Assembly: GCF_014168535.1 (NCBI RefSeq)
Contig: NZ_CP060007.1
Coordinates: 1,240,001 to 1,304,000 of the forward strand
DNA: 64,000 nt
Direction of reading: 5' to 3'
DNA from: Lacibacter sediminis
GTDB lineage: Bacteria > Bacteroidota > Bacteroidia > Chitinophagales > Chitinophagaceae
Shown here one piece after another: positions 35,072 through 42,890 of the stretch. The stretch's first letter is position 1; each line of letters begins with the position of its first letter. The translations under genes were made by a program, and so were the position numbers. The notes under the pieces are model-generated. The model was not told where the DNA came from. It saw only the letters and a program-made list of their open reading frames with translations, and ran no database searches.

Positions 35072-35902
35072 ATGACAACTGAAGACTTGAAAATTAAATC
35101 GATCAACTACAGGAAAAATATCCTGAAGTATATCGTCGGCGCAAATGCTGGCCACACCGGGGGCAGCTTATCCTGCACTGATATTTTGAATGTGCTGTAC
35201 AATCATGTATTGAATGTATCCCCACAAAATTTCTCATCCCCTGATCGGGATCGTTATGTGCAGAGTAAAGGTCATTGTGTGGAAGCATTGTTTGTGGTGT
35301 TGGCTGATAAAGGATTTTTTCCGGAAGAAGACCTCAACACATTGTGCAAATACAAATCGCACTATATCGGTCATCCGACTAAAAAAGTAAAAGGTGTTGA
35401 ACAGAACACAGGCGCTTTGGGACATGGCTTACCAATTTGTGTAGGGACAGCCATTGCTGCTAAACTGGATGAAAAAGATTTTCGTGTGTTTACCTTAATG
35501 GGTGATGGCGAATTACCCGAAGGCAGTAATTGGGAAGCAGCATTAAGTGCATCGCATTACAAGCTCGATAATTTATGCGCCATTGTCGATAAGAACAGTT
35601 TACAGATCACGGCGCCAACTGCCGATGTGATGAATACTGATCCACTGGATAAAAAATGGGAAGCATTTGGTTGGGCCGTAAAAGAAGTAAACGGAAATGA
35701 TATTGATGAACTGAAAGCTGCATTTGCTGCATTGCCTTTCGAAAAAGGAAAGCCTTCGGTCATTATTGCACACACTACAAAAGGCAAAGGTGTCAGCTTT
35801 ATGGAAAATGAATTGAAGTGGCACCATGGTGTGCCAAATAAAGAGCAATATCAACAAGCGATCAACGAATTAGATAAAAGTCTAACAGAAGTCACAGCTT
35901 AA
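35072..35902 (+). CDS. Transketolase N-terminal subunit (candidate apulose-4-phosphate transketolase)
   Basis: About 276 residues, equal to the thiamine-diphosphate-binding half of transketolase. ATG 35072 is chosen because ATG 35027 lies inside the upstream gene. Motifs are GHTGGSLSCTDIL, SKGHCVEALF, GALGHGLPICVGTAIA, and the ThDP/metal motif LMGDGELPEGSNWEAAL with IVDKNSLQ. The C-terminal half is encoded by the next gene 37 bases on. Two-subunit transketolases occur in several pathways, including apulose-4-phosphate transketolase, which moves a glycolaldehyde unit to glyceraldehyde 3-phosphate. The apiose assignment rests on the neighbouring isomerase, kinase and GH140. Confidence 0.92.
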   Translation: MTTEDLKIKSINYRKNILKYIVGANAGHTGGSLSCTDILNVLYNHVLNVSPQNFSSPDRDRYVQSKGHCVEALFVVLADKGFFPEEDLNTLCKYKSHYIGHPTKKVKGVEQNTGALGHGLPICVGTAIAAKLDEKDFRVFTLMGDGELPEGSNWEAALSASHYKLDNLCAIVDKNSLQITAPTADVMNTDPLDKKWEAFGWAVKEVNGNDIDELKAAFAALPFEKGKPSVIIAHTTKGKGVSFMENELKWHHGVPNKEQYQQAINELDKSLTEVTA

Positions 35903-35939
35903 TATCTGTGAAATCTGAAATAGAGAGAAAAAATACAAC

Positions 35940-36902
35940 ATGGCTGAACAAATTATTATACCGGCAGGAGGAGATAAACCAAACCAGGATGTTTTTTCTG
36001 AAACATTGCAGCGGTTGGCTGCAACAGATAAAAATATTATTGCTGTAACAAGCGATTCAAGAGGTTCGGGTAAACTTGTGCCGTTTGGAAAAAGTTTTCC
36101 AAAACAAATTGTAGAAGTAGGTATTGCTGAACAAAATCTTGTAGGTGTTGCAGCCGGGCTAGCTTCATGCGATAAAAAAGTATTTGCAGTGTCACCTGCC
36201 TGTTTTTTAACAGCACGTGCATTGGAGCAGATCAAGAATGATATCTGTTACAGTGATAATTCTGCAACCGTGGTGGGTATCAGTGCAGGTGTAAGTTATG
36301 GAGCATTGGGAAGTACGCATCATAGTCTGCATGATTTTGCGGTGTTGCGTGCCATCAACAATATTATCATTGTTGCACCAGCAGATAATTTCGAAACAGT
36401 AAAAGCAACTGAGCTGGCTGCAGAAAGCAAGCATCCTGTTTACCTGCGTTTCGGCAAGCGTGTAATGCCTTCTTTGAAAGAAGATAACAGTGATGGTTTT
36501 GAATTTGGTAAAGGACGTGTAATAACAGAAGGAAGTGATGTCGCCATTATTGCCAATGGTGAAACCGTTTATCCTGCTGTAAAAGCAGCGGAGAAATTAA
36601 AAGCAAATGGCATTGCCGCAACCGTGGTAAGCATGCATACCATTAAACCATTGGATACTGAGTTGTTGATGAAACTGGCTGCAACGTGTAAAGCAATTGT
36701 TACCGTGGAAGAGCATAGTGTGTATGGTGGATTGGGTGAAGCCTGTGCTTCATACCTGTTGCAACATGGTTATGCAAAACCATTTAAGATCATGGGTATA
36801 CCGGATGAGTACACAATTACGGGTCCGCAACTGGATATATTCAAACATTATGGAATAAGTGAAGAAGGAATTGCGGATGAAGTAACGAAGTTGTTGAGAT
36901 GA
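35940..36902 (+). CDS. Transketolase C-terminal subunit (candidate apulose-4-phosphate transketolase)
   Basis: This 320-residue protein carries the pyrimidine-binding and C-terminal domains of transketolase: IVEVGIAEQNLVGVAAGLA with the ThDP-activating Glu, GVSYGALGSTHHSLHDFAVLR, VIVAP-type strand IIIVAPADNFE, and IVTVEEHSVYGGLGEA. It pairs with the N-terminal subunit encoded just upstream. No signal peptide, so the complex is cytoplasmic. A 21-bp palindrome follows within ten bases of the stop, before the kinase gene. Confidence 0.92.
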   Translation: MAEQIIIPAGGDKPNQDVFSETLQRLAATDKNIIAVTSDSRGSGKLVPFGKSFPKQIVEVGIAEQNLVGVAAGLASCDKKVFAVSPACFLTARALEQIKNDICYSDNSATVVGISAGVSYGALGSTHHSLHDFAVLRAINNIIIVAPADNFETVKATELAAESKHPVYLRFGKRVMPSLKEDNSDGFEFGKGRVITEGSDVAIIANGETVYPAVKAAEKLKANGIAATVVSMHTIKPLDTELLMKLAATCKAIVTVEEHSVYGGLGEACASYLLQHGYAKPFKIMGIPDEYTITGPQLDIFKHYGISEEGIADEVTKLLR

Positions 36903-36910
36903 TCTTTGAG

Positions 36911-36961
36911 CAGAACTTACAAGAGTCAAGATTGTAAGCGTCTTGACTCTTGTAGGTTCTG
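36911..36961 (+). repeat. 21-bp palindrome / hairpin between transketolase and kinase
   Basis: CAGAACTTACAAGAGTCAAGA and its inverted copy (36941-36961) pair over 21 bases with one G.U wobble around a 9-base loop. No clear T-run follows, so it may be a weak terminator, an RNA-stability hairpin or a small palindromic repeat element. Confidence 0.7.
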
Positions 36962-36982
36962 TAATTCTATTGAACAAAAACG

Positions 36983-37008
36983 TTCCGTGTTAATCCGTGA
37001 AATCTGTG
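36983..37008 (+). repeat. Dispersed repeat (CCGTGTTAATCCGTGAAATC family)
   Basis: The sequence TTAATCCGTGAAATCTGTG here matches TTCATCAGTGAAATCTGTG at 53702-53728. Both copies sit just upstream of a gene and extend its reading frame artificially. Confidence 0.6.
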
Positions 37009-37017
37009 CGACAAACA

Positions 37018-38505
37018 ATGACGAAGAATAAATACATATTAGCAATTGACCAGGGAACAAGTTCAACCAAATCATTAATTTTTGATGAGAAGGGGCAGGC
37101 TGTTGCTAAAGGTTCAGAAAATTTGCATACACATTATCTTGACAATGGATTTGTAGAACAGGAACCCGAAATGATCTATCAGAATGTGTTAGCATCTGTA
37201 AAAAAATGTTTGGAGCAGTTTGCAGAAAAAGGATTTGATCAAAAAGATATTGCTGGCATTGGTATCTCCAATCAACGGGAAACTTTTGTAGTATGGGATA
37301 AAGACGGAAGACCCTTGTACAATGCAGTGGTGTGGCAATGCAAACGTTCTGTTCAAATTTGCGAAGACCTAAAACAAAAAAACTTATCACAAACAGTCAA
37401 TGAAAAAACGGGGTTAGTGATCGATCCTTATTTTTCTGCAACAAAATTGATCTGGCTATTTCAAAATAATGCTGTTGTGAAAGAAGCCATTCAAAAAGGC
37501 GAAGCTTATTTTGGAACGGTTGATACCTGGTTGTTGTATAGATTCACCAACGGAAAACAATACGCTACAGATTATACGAATGCATCCAGGACATTATTAT
37601 TTAACCTGCACACATTGCAGTGGGATGAGGAGCTGATAAATGAATTTGCATTAACAGGCATTAATCTTCCTGAAATAAAATCATCGTCTGCATTATTTGG
37701 CGAAACAGCGCTGGCTGGTTTATTTGAAAGCAATATTCCTGTTACTGCATTGATCGGCGATTCACATGCAGCAGCATTTGGTGAAGGTTGTTTTGAAAAA
37801 GGCACAGCCAAGGCAACACTTGGAACGGGTTGCAGTATTTTAATGAACATTGGCGACAAACCTGTGCAATCAAAAAACGGAATGGTTACAACTGTTTGCT
37901 GGAGTGCCGATAAAAGAATTGATTATGCATTTGAAGGAGTGATTGTGAGTTGCGGTGCTACGATTGAATGGCTGAAGAATGAAATGAATTTATTTACTGA
38001 CAGTAAGGAAACGGAGGCAATGGCCAATGCAGTGGTTGATAATGGTGGAGTGTATCTTGTTCCTGCATTCAGCGGATTAGGATCGCCACATTGGGATATG
38101 GATCGCAGGGCATCGATTACAGGGATGAGTTTTGGCACAACGAAGAATCATGTGGTGAGGGCTGCGCTCGAGTCAATTCCTTACCAGATCAAAGATGTAA
38201 TTGTGGCGATGGAAAAAGATGCCGATATTTCATTGAAGGAACTTAATGCTGATGGCGGCATTACATCCAATGCATTTGTCATTCAGTTTTTAACTGATCT
38301 GTTGAACAAAAACGTTGCAACCATTGGTATGCCGGATGTGTCTGCATTAGGTGCAGCTTATCTTGCAGGGTTACAGGCTGGAGTCTATGAAAGTATCGAA
38401 GCGTTGAAAAAATTAAATGCAGATAAAAAGAATCATTTGCCACAGGCTGATCTTTCAGAAGTGAATGAAGGATATTCAGGCTGGCAAAATGCAATTAACA
38501 AATAA
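37018..38505 (+). CDS. FGGY-family carbohydrate kinase (GlpK-like; candidate D-apulose kinase)
   Basis: About 495 residues from ATG 37018; the in-frame extension upstream is dispersed-repeat sequence. The actin-like ATPase fold is clear: YILAIDQGTSSTKSLIFD, GIGISNQRETFVVWD, YNAVVWQCKRS, LGTGCSILMNIG, LNADGGITSNAFV. It resembles glycerol kinase overall, but where GlpK has a Gly-Asp-Gln at the substrate (GDQ), this protein has GDSHAAAFGEG: the Asp stays and the following Gln is Ser. That argues for another substrate. With isomerase and split transketolase alongside, D-apulose is the best candidate. The stop overlaps the next start by one base (TAATG). Confidence 0.9.
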   Translation: MTKNKYILAIDQGTSSTKSLIFDEKGQAVAKGSENLHTHYLDNGFVEQEPEMIYQNVLASVKKCLEQFAEKGFDQKDIAGIGISNQRETFVVWDKDGRPLYNAVVWQCKRSVQICEDLKQKNLSQTVNEKTGLVIDPYFSATKLIWLFQNNAVVKEAIQKGEAYFGTVDTWLLYRFTNGKQYATDYTNASRTLLFNLHTLQWDEELINEFALTGINLPEIKSSSALFGETALAGLFESNIPVTALIGDSHAAAFGEGCFEKGTAKATLGTGCSILMNIGDKPVQSKNGMVTTVCWSADKRIDYAFEGVIVSCGATIEWLKNEMNLFTDSKETEAMANAVVDNGGVYLVPAFSGLGSPHWDMDRRASITGMSFGTTKNHVVRAALESIPYQIKDVIVAMEKDADISLKELNADGGITSNAFVIQFLTDLLNKNVATIGMPDVSALGAAYLAGLQAGVYESIEALKKLNADKKNHLPQADLSEVNEGYSGWQNAINK

Positions 38506-40052
38506 TGAAGAAGGGTATAAAATATATTGTATTTCTCTGTGTCCTTTGTGTCTCTGTGGTTCAGTCTTCGTTTGGGCAACAGAAAGCATTTGTGTTGAAA
38601 CAGGAGCAATTCAAACACTACGTTGATTACTTCAACAGAATGGAAGAACCGAATATTGAACAGGCTATTCCCAATGCACAGAGTTGGGAGTGGATGAAGA
38701 AGAATATTCCGTTGTTTGAATGTCCGCAACAGAATTTTGAAGAGATCTTTTATTATCGTTGGTGGACTTTACGTAAGCATATCAAAAAAACCGAAAAAGG
38801 ATTTGTGTTTACGGAGTTTTTAGTGCAACGCAGTTATGCTGATAAATACAATCTCATCTCCAGTGGGCTTGGTCATCATATTTATGAATCAAGATGGCTC
38901 CACGACAAAACTTACATGGATAACAACCTGCATGTATGGTATCGGGGTAATGATGGCAAACCATTGAAGCGGTTGCGTTTTTACAGCAGCTGGAATATTG
39001 ATGCGATCTATAACCGTTACCTTGTAAATGCGGATAAGCAATTTTTGCTGAACATGCTTCCTGATCTGAAAGAAGATTATGCAGCATGGGAACAAGAAAA
39101 GAAAGCAGCCAATGGTTTGTTCTGGCAGTTTGATGTACGTGATGCCATGGAGGAAACGATCAGTGGAAGCAGAACAGAAAAAAATCCACGGCCTTCAATC
39201 AACGGGTATATGTTCGGTAATGCAAAAGCTTTGTCTGCAATTGCGCAATTAAATGGCGATCAAAGCACGGCGCAATTATACAATCGCAAAGCAGATTCTA
39301 TTAAACAACTTTCACAACAACTGCTCTGGCATCCACAGCACCAGTTCTTCGAAGTAAAAAAAGAGAAAGGTGATACACTGTCGAATGTAAAAGAAGAGAT
39401 CGGTTTTATTCCCTGGTATTTTAATATGCCTGATAATGCATACAATGTTGCATGGAGAAGTTTGATGGATACAAAAACATTTTGTGCACCATTCGGAATT
39501 ACAACTGCAGATCGCAGTCATCCTGAATTTCGTACACATGGATGTTGCAAATGTGAGTGGGATGGTGCGGTGTGGCCTTTTGCCACTGCACAAACATTAA
39601 CGGGCATGGCCAACCTGCTGAATAACTACAAACAGGATTATGTGGCCGACAGTAATTACTTCAGCTTGCTGAATACGTATGTTGAATCACAATACTATCG
39701 TGGTCGCCCCTACATTGGTGAATACCTTGATGAGAAGACGGGGTTTTGGTTAAAAGGCGATGAAGAACGCAGCCGTTATTACAATCACTCTACATTCAAT
39801 GATCTCATCATCAGTGGACTGGTTGGTTTACGACCGAGAGCAGATAATACAATTGAAGTAAACCCCTTGCTTCCTGAAAATAAATGGAACTGGTTCTGCC
39901 TCGACAATGTATTGTATCATGGTAATATCTTGACTATCATTTGGGACAAAGACGGTTTAAAATACAAAAAAGGAAAAGGTTTGAGTGTGTGGGTGAATGG
40001 AAAGAAAGTGGCTTCATCGTTGAAGCTGGAAAAAATTACAGGTAAAATGTGA
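38505..40052 (+). CDS. MGH1-like (alpha/alpha)6 glycoside hydrolase, secreted
   Basis: This 515-residue protein has a signal peptide (YIVFLCVLCVSVVQSSFGQ) coded by a dispersed repeat read in a different frame from the 6013 and 55442 genes. The mature protein is mostly helical with alternating aromatic motifs of six-hairpin glycosidases: YRWWTLRKHI, LRFYSSWNIDAIYNRYL, GLFWQFDVRDAMEE, WDGAVWPFATAQTLTGM, YNHSTFNDLIISGLVGL. Candidate acids are the Asp in FDVRDAMEE and in CEWDGAVWP. Related MGH1-like/GH63/GH142 enzymes include a beta-L-arabinofuranosidase of RG-II, which would suit the locus, but I cannot place it in a family. It overlaps the kinase stop. Confidence 0.75.
   Translation: MKKGIKYIVFLCVLCVSVVQSSFGQQKAFVLKQEQFKHYVDYFNRMEEPNIEQAIPNAQSWEWMKKNIPLFECPQQNFEEIFYYRWWTLRKHIKKTEKGFVFTEFLVQRSYADKYNLISSGLGHHIYESRWLHDKTYMDNNLHVWYRGNDGKPLKRLRFYSSWNIDAIYNRYLVNADKQFLLNMLPDLKEDYAAWEQEKKAANGLFWQFDVRDAMEETISGSRTEKNPRPSINGYMFGNAKALSAIAQLNGDQSTAQLYNRKADSIKQLSQQLLWHPQHQFFEVKKEKGDTLSNVKEEIGFIPWYFNMPDNAYNVAWRSLMDTKTFCAPFGITTADRSHPEFRTHGCCKCEWDGAVWPFATAQTLTGMANLLNNYKQDYVADSNYFSLLNTYVESQYYRGRPYIGEYLDEKTGFWLKGDEERSRYYNHSTFNDLIISGLVGLRPRADNTIEVNPLLPENKWNWFCLDNVLYHGNILTIIWDKDGLKYKKGKGLSVWVNGKKVASSLKLEKITGKM
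38532..38563 (+). repeat. CTCTGTGGTTCA repeat inside a signal-peptide code
   Basis: CTCTGTGTCCTTTGTGTCTC then TGTGGTTCAG matches the right end of the 5985 and 55381 elements and encodes the hydrophobic core LCVLCVSVV of this gene's signal peptide. Confidence 0.7.
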
Positions 40053-40164
40053 ATGGTCAATGGTCAATTGTGAATTATATACAAGCAACTTTACAAGAAG
40101 CAAGATGTTTAAATACATTCTTGTTTTTGCGTTTTTCATTCACCATTCACTATTCAGCATTCAC
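40049..40164 (+). repeat. Inverted pair of the GTGAATGGTCAATGG repeat, right arm in a signal peptide
   Basis: The left arm (40049-40075, GTGAATGGTCAATGGTCAAT) is intergenic; the right arm (40135-40164, CATTCACCATTCACTATTCA) is its imperfect inverse and encodes FIHHSLFSIHL of the following signal peptide. A single copy also lies at 9507-9534. Confidence 0.7.
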
Positions 40165-42888
40165 CTCTCTGCGCAAACAACAGAAAAACTTTATCTCTCC
40201 GGAACCGGCAGCGATCAAACTGTGCAATGGGATTTCTTTTGCACAGGTGGTATGAATGCAAATAAGTGGACAAAGATTGCTGTGCCGAGTTGCTGGGAGT
40301 TACAAGGCTTTGGTAAATACGATTATGGTTTTGCAAAAGACAGTGTTCGTGGAAAAGAAAAAGGCTTGTACAAACATCGTTTCAGTGTTCCAACCAATTG
40401 GAAAGGTAAAGTAATCAACATTGTGTTTGAAGGAGTAATGACTGACGCAGAAGTAAAAGTAAACGGCAAAGTTGCAGGTGCTGTTCATCAGGGTGCTTTT
40501 TATGCATTCAAATATGATATCAGCAAACTACTCAACTACGGAAAAGAAAATTTTCTTGAAGTAACAGTTGCTAAACATTCAACAAATCAATCAGTGAATG
40601 AAGCAGAACGTAAAGCAGACTTCTGGATCTTTGGTGGGATATTTAGACCAGTGTGGCTGGAAGTTTTGCCTGCTGTGCATATTGAAGATGTTCGTATTAA
40701 AGCTGACGCCAATGGAAATTTTACGGCTATTATTACTGGCCCATCACCTGATGATGCGAAAAGGGCAACTGTAAAAATTTTCGATCCAAATGGTGTTTTT
40801 TTTGGAAATGCATATCCAGCGGATGTTGCGGCGGATAAGAATATTTTTTTAGTATTGGGAAAATTTCAACAGCCAAAATTATGGACTCCTGAAACTCCTT
40901 ATTTATACAAGGCTGTTTTTACAATTTATAAAAAAGGCAAGCCATTTCATGTAGTTGAAAAAAAATTCGGTTTCCGCACAGTTGAAGTAAAGCAGCGTGA
41001 TGGTATTTATGTGAACGGTGTAAAAGTAAAAATGAAAGGCGTGAATCGTCATGCATTTCGTCCGGAGACAGGAAGAACCACGAGTAAACAAATAAGTATT
41101 GAAGATGTGTTGCTCATGAAAGAAATGAATATGAATGCAGTACGGATGAGTCATTATCCGCCTGACGATCATTTTCTCGATGTATGTGATTCAATTGGTT
41201 TGTTTGTGATGGATGAACTCGCAGGATGGCATGGTCATTACGATGAGCGAACTGGTAAGAAATTAGTAAAAGAAATGATCGATCATGATGTGAACCATCC
41301 TTCCATCATCATTTGGGCAAATGGCAATGAAGGCGGCCACAATTTGGATCTCGATAAATACTTTTCGGAGTTTGATATTCAAAAGCGTCCTGTTGTGCAT
41401 CCCTGGCAATTGTTTGGCGGTTTTGATACACAGCATTACCGGGAATACAATTACGGCATCGGCAATTATGAAAATGGGAAAGAGATCGTTTTGCCAACAG
41501 AATTTTTACACGGACAATTTGATGGTGGTCATGGTGCAGGCATTGAAGATTATTGGGAGAAGATGTGGCACAACCCGTTAAGTGCAGGAGGTTTTTTGTG
41601 GGACTTTGCTGACAATGCAGTTGTACGAAAAGATAAGAATGATTCACTTGATACAGATAAGCATCGTGCAGCAGATGGTATCGTTGGTCCGCATCATGAA
41701 AAGGAAGCAAGCTTTTATACCATTAAGGAAGTGTGGAGCCCGGTGTATTTTGAACGCAGAGAAATTGCCGAAGGTTTTGATGGTAAACTGAATATTGAAA
41801 ACCGTTATCATTATACCAATACAAAAGATTGCAGCTTCAGTTGGAAATTGAAACGTTTTGACATAACAACTTCAAAAGAAACAGAAGGCAAAGCATCTGC
41901 ACCCGATATACAACCGGTTGCAAAAGGATTTGTGCAAATTCCCTTACCGGCCGACTGGAAAAATTATGATGTGTTGTATGTAACGGTGAAAGACCGTACT
42001 CAAAAAGAATTGTTTACCTGGAGTTTCCCCATCAGCAGTCCGGCAACAACAGGTGCAAGAATGATTGTGAAAGAAGGTAACAACATCATCAATACTTCGG
42101 AAGCAGATTCATTGCTGACAGTAACGGTGAAAGATATTATAGTTGTGCTGAATAAGAAAAATGGTTTACTTGTTTCAGTGAAGAATGCAAAAGGAGAATT
42201 ACCTTTTAATAACGGTCCTGTGTTGCAGGAAGGCATCAACAATTTCAAAGGATTCAAACAATACAAAGAAGGAAATAACGTCATCATTGAATCAAGTTTG
42301 AATCAAAAAGAAAGTTACAACACGCTCAAATGGACGATTTATCCTTCAGGTTGGGTGCAGTTGCAGGTGAATTATTTTCCTGCGGCTTATTTTACCAACT
42401 TCGCCGGCATCAACTTTTCATTCCCGGAAAAAGAAATACAATCGGTAACTTATATGGGCGATGGGCCATACCGTGTCTGGAAAAACCGGTTGAAAGGAAA
42501 CCAGTTTGGTGTGTGGAGTAAAACATACAACAATACCGAAACAGGTGAGGCGCCTTGGATCTATCCTGAGTTTAAAGGTTATCATTCCAATTTCTATGGC
42601 GGGTACTTCTTTACCAAAACAAATCGCTTCACCGTTGTAACAGAGAATGAGGGTTTGTTCCTTCGTTTGTTTACACCAGCGTGGAAAACCGATCAGTGGC
42701 ATAATTATGAACCACTGTTTCCTTCAGGAGATATTTCTTTTATGCAAGGAATCAGCAGCATTGGCAGTAAAACACAACGCAACGAAACAACGGGCCCGAT
42801 GGGTAGCAAGAATATATTCTACGATTACGAGAAAGATCCTGCGAGGGCGCTGCACATCAATTTATACTTTAACTTCTCTGCACAATAA
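40105..42888 (+). CDS. GH2 family beta-galactosidase (LacZ-like), secreted
   Basis: Using ATG 40105 gives about 927 residues with a signal peptide (MFKYILVFAFFIHHSLF... ending SAQ). The LacZ-like layout is complete: sugar-binding domain (VPSCWELQGFGKYDYGF, GLYKHRFSVP), Ig-like domain, TIM barrel (MKGVNRHAFRPETGR, NAVRMSHYPPDDHFLDVCD) with acid/base Glu in WANGNEGGHN and nucleophile Glu in LPTEFLHG, and a large beta-sandwich C-terminal region. It should remove beta-galactose or a related sugar from pectin side chains. Start choice is supported because upstream codons are intergenic repeat. It precedes the GH78 fusion by 2 bases. Confidence 0.9.
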   Translation: MFKYILVFAFFIHHSLFSIHLSAQTTEKLYLSGTGSDQTVQWDFFCTGGMNANKWTKIAVPSCWELQGFGKYDYGFAKDSVRGKEKGLYKHRFSVPTNWKGKVINIVFEGVMTDAEVKVNGKVAGAVHQGAFYAFKYDISKLLNYGKENFLEVTVAKHSTNQSVNEAERKADFWIFGGIFRPVWLEVLPAVHIEDVRIKADANGNFTAIITGPSPDDAKRATVKIFDPNGVFFGNAYPADVAADKNIFLVLGKFQQPKLWTPETPYLYKAVFTIYKKGKPFHVVEKKFGFRTVEVKQRDGIYVNGVKVKMKGVNRHAFRPETGRTTSKQISIEDVLLMKEMNMNAVRMSHYPPDDHFLDVCDSIGLFVMDELAGWHGHYDERTGKKLVKEMIDHDVNHPSIIIWANGNEGGHNLDLDKYFSEFDIQKRPVVHPWQLFGGFDTQHYREYNYGIGNYENGKEIVLPTEFLHGQFDGGHGAGIEDYWEKMWHNPLSAGGFLWDFADNAVVRKDKNDSLDTDKHRAADGIVGPHHEKEASFYTIKEVWSPVYFERREIAEGFDGKLNIENRYHYTNTKDCSFSWKLKRFDITTSKETEGKASAPDIQPVAKGFVQIPLPADWKNYDVLYVTVKDRTQKELFTWSFPISSPATTGARMIVKEGNNIINTSEADSLLTVTVKDIIVVLNKKNGLLVSVKNAKGELPFNNGPVLQEGINNFKGFKQYKEGNNVIIESSLNQKESYNTLKWTIYPSGWVQLQVNYFPAAYFTNFAGINFSFPEKEIQSVTYMGDGPYRVWKNRLKGNQFGVWSKTYNNTETGEAPWIYPEFKGYHSNFYGGYFFTKTNRFTVVTENEGLFLRLFTPAWKTDQWHNYEPLFPSGDISFMQGISSIGSKTQRNETTGPMGSKNIFYDYEKDPARALHINLYFNFSAQ

Positions 42889-42890
42889 CA

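Noticed and set aside
36997..37017. Earlier start for the FGGY kinase
   Set aside because: Codons lie in a dispersed repeat; the family opening begins right after ATG 37018.
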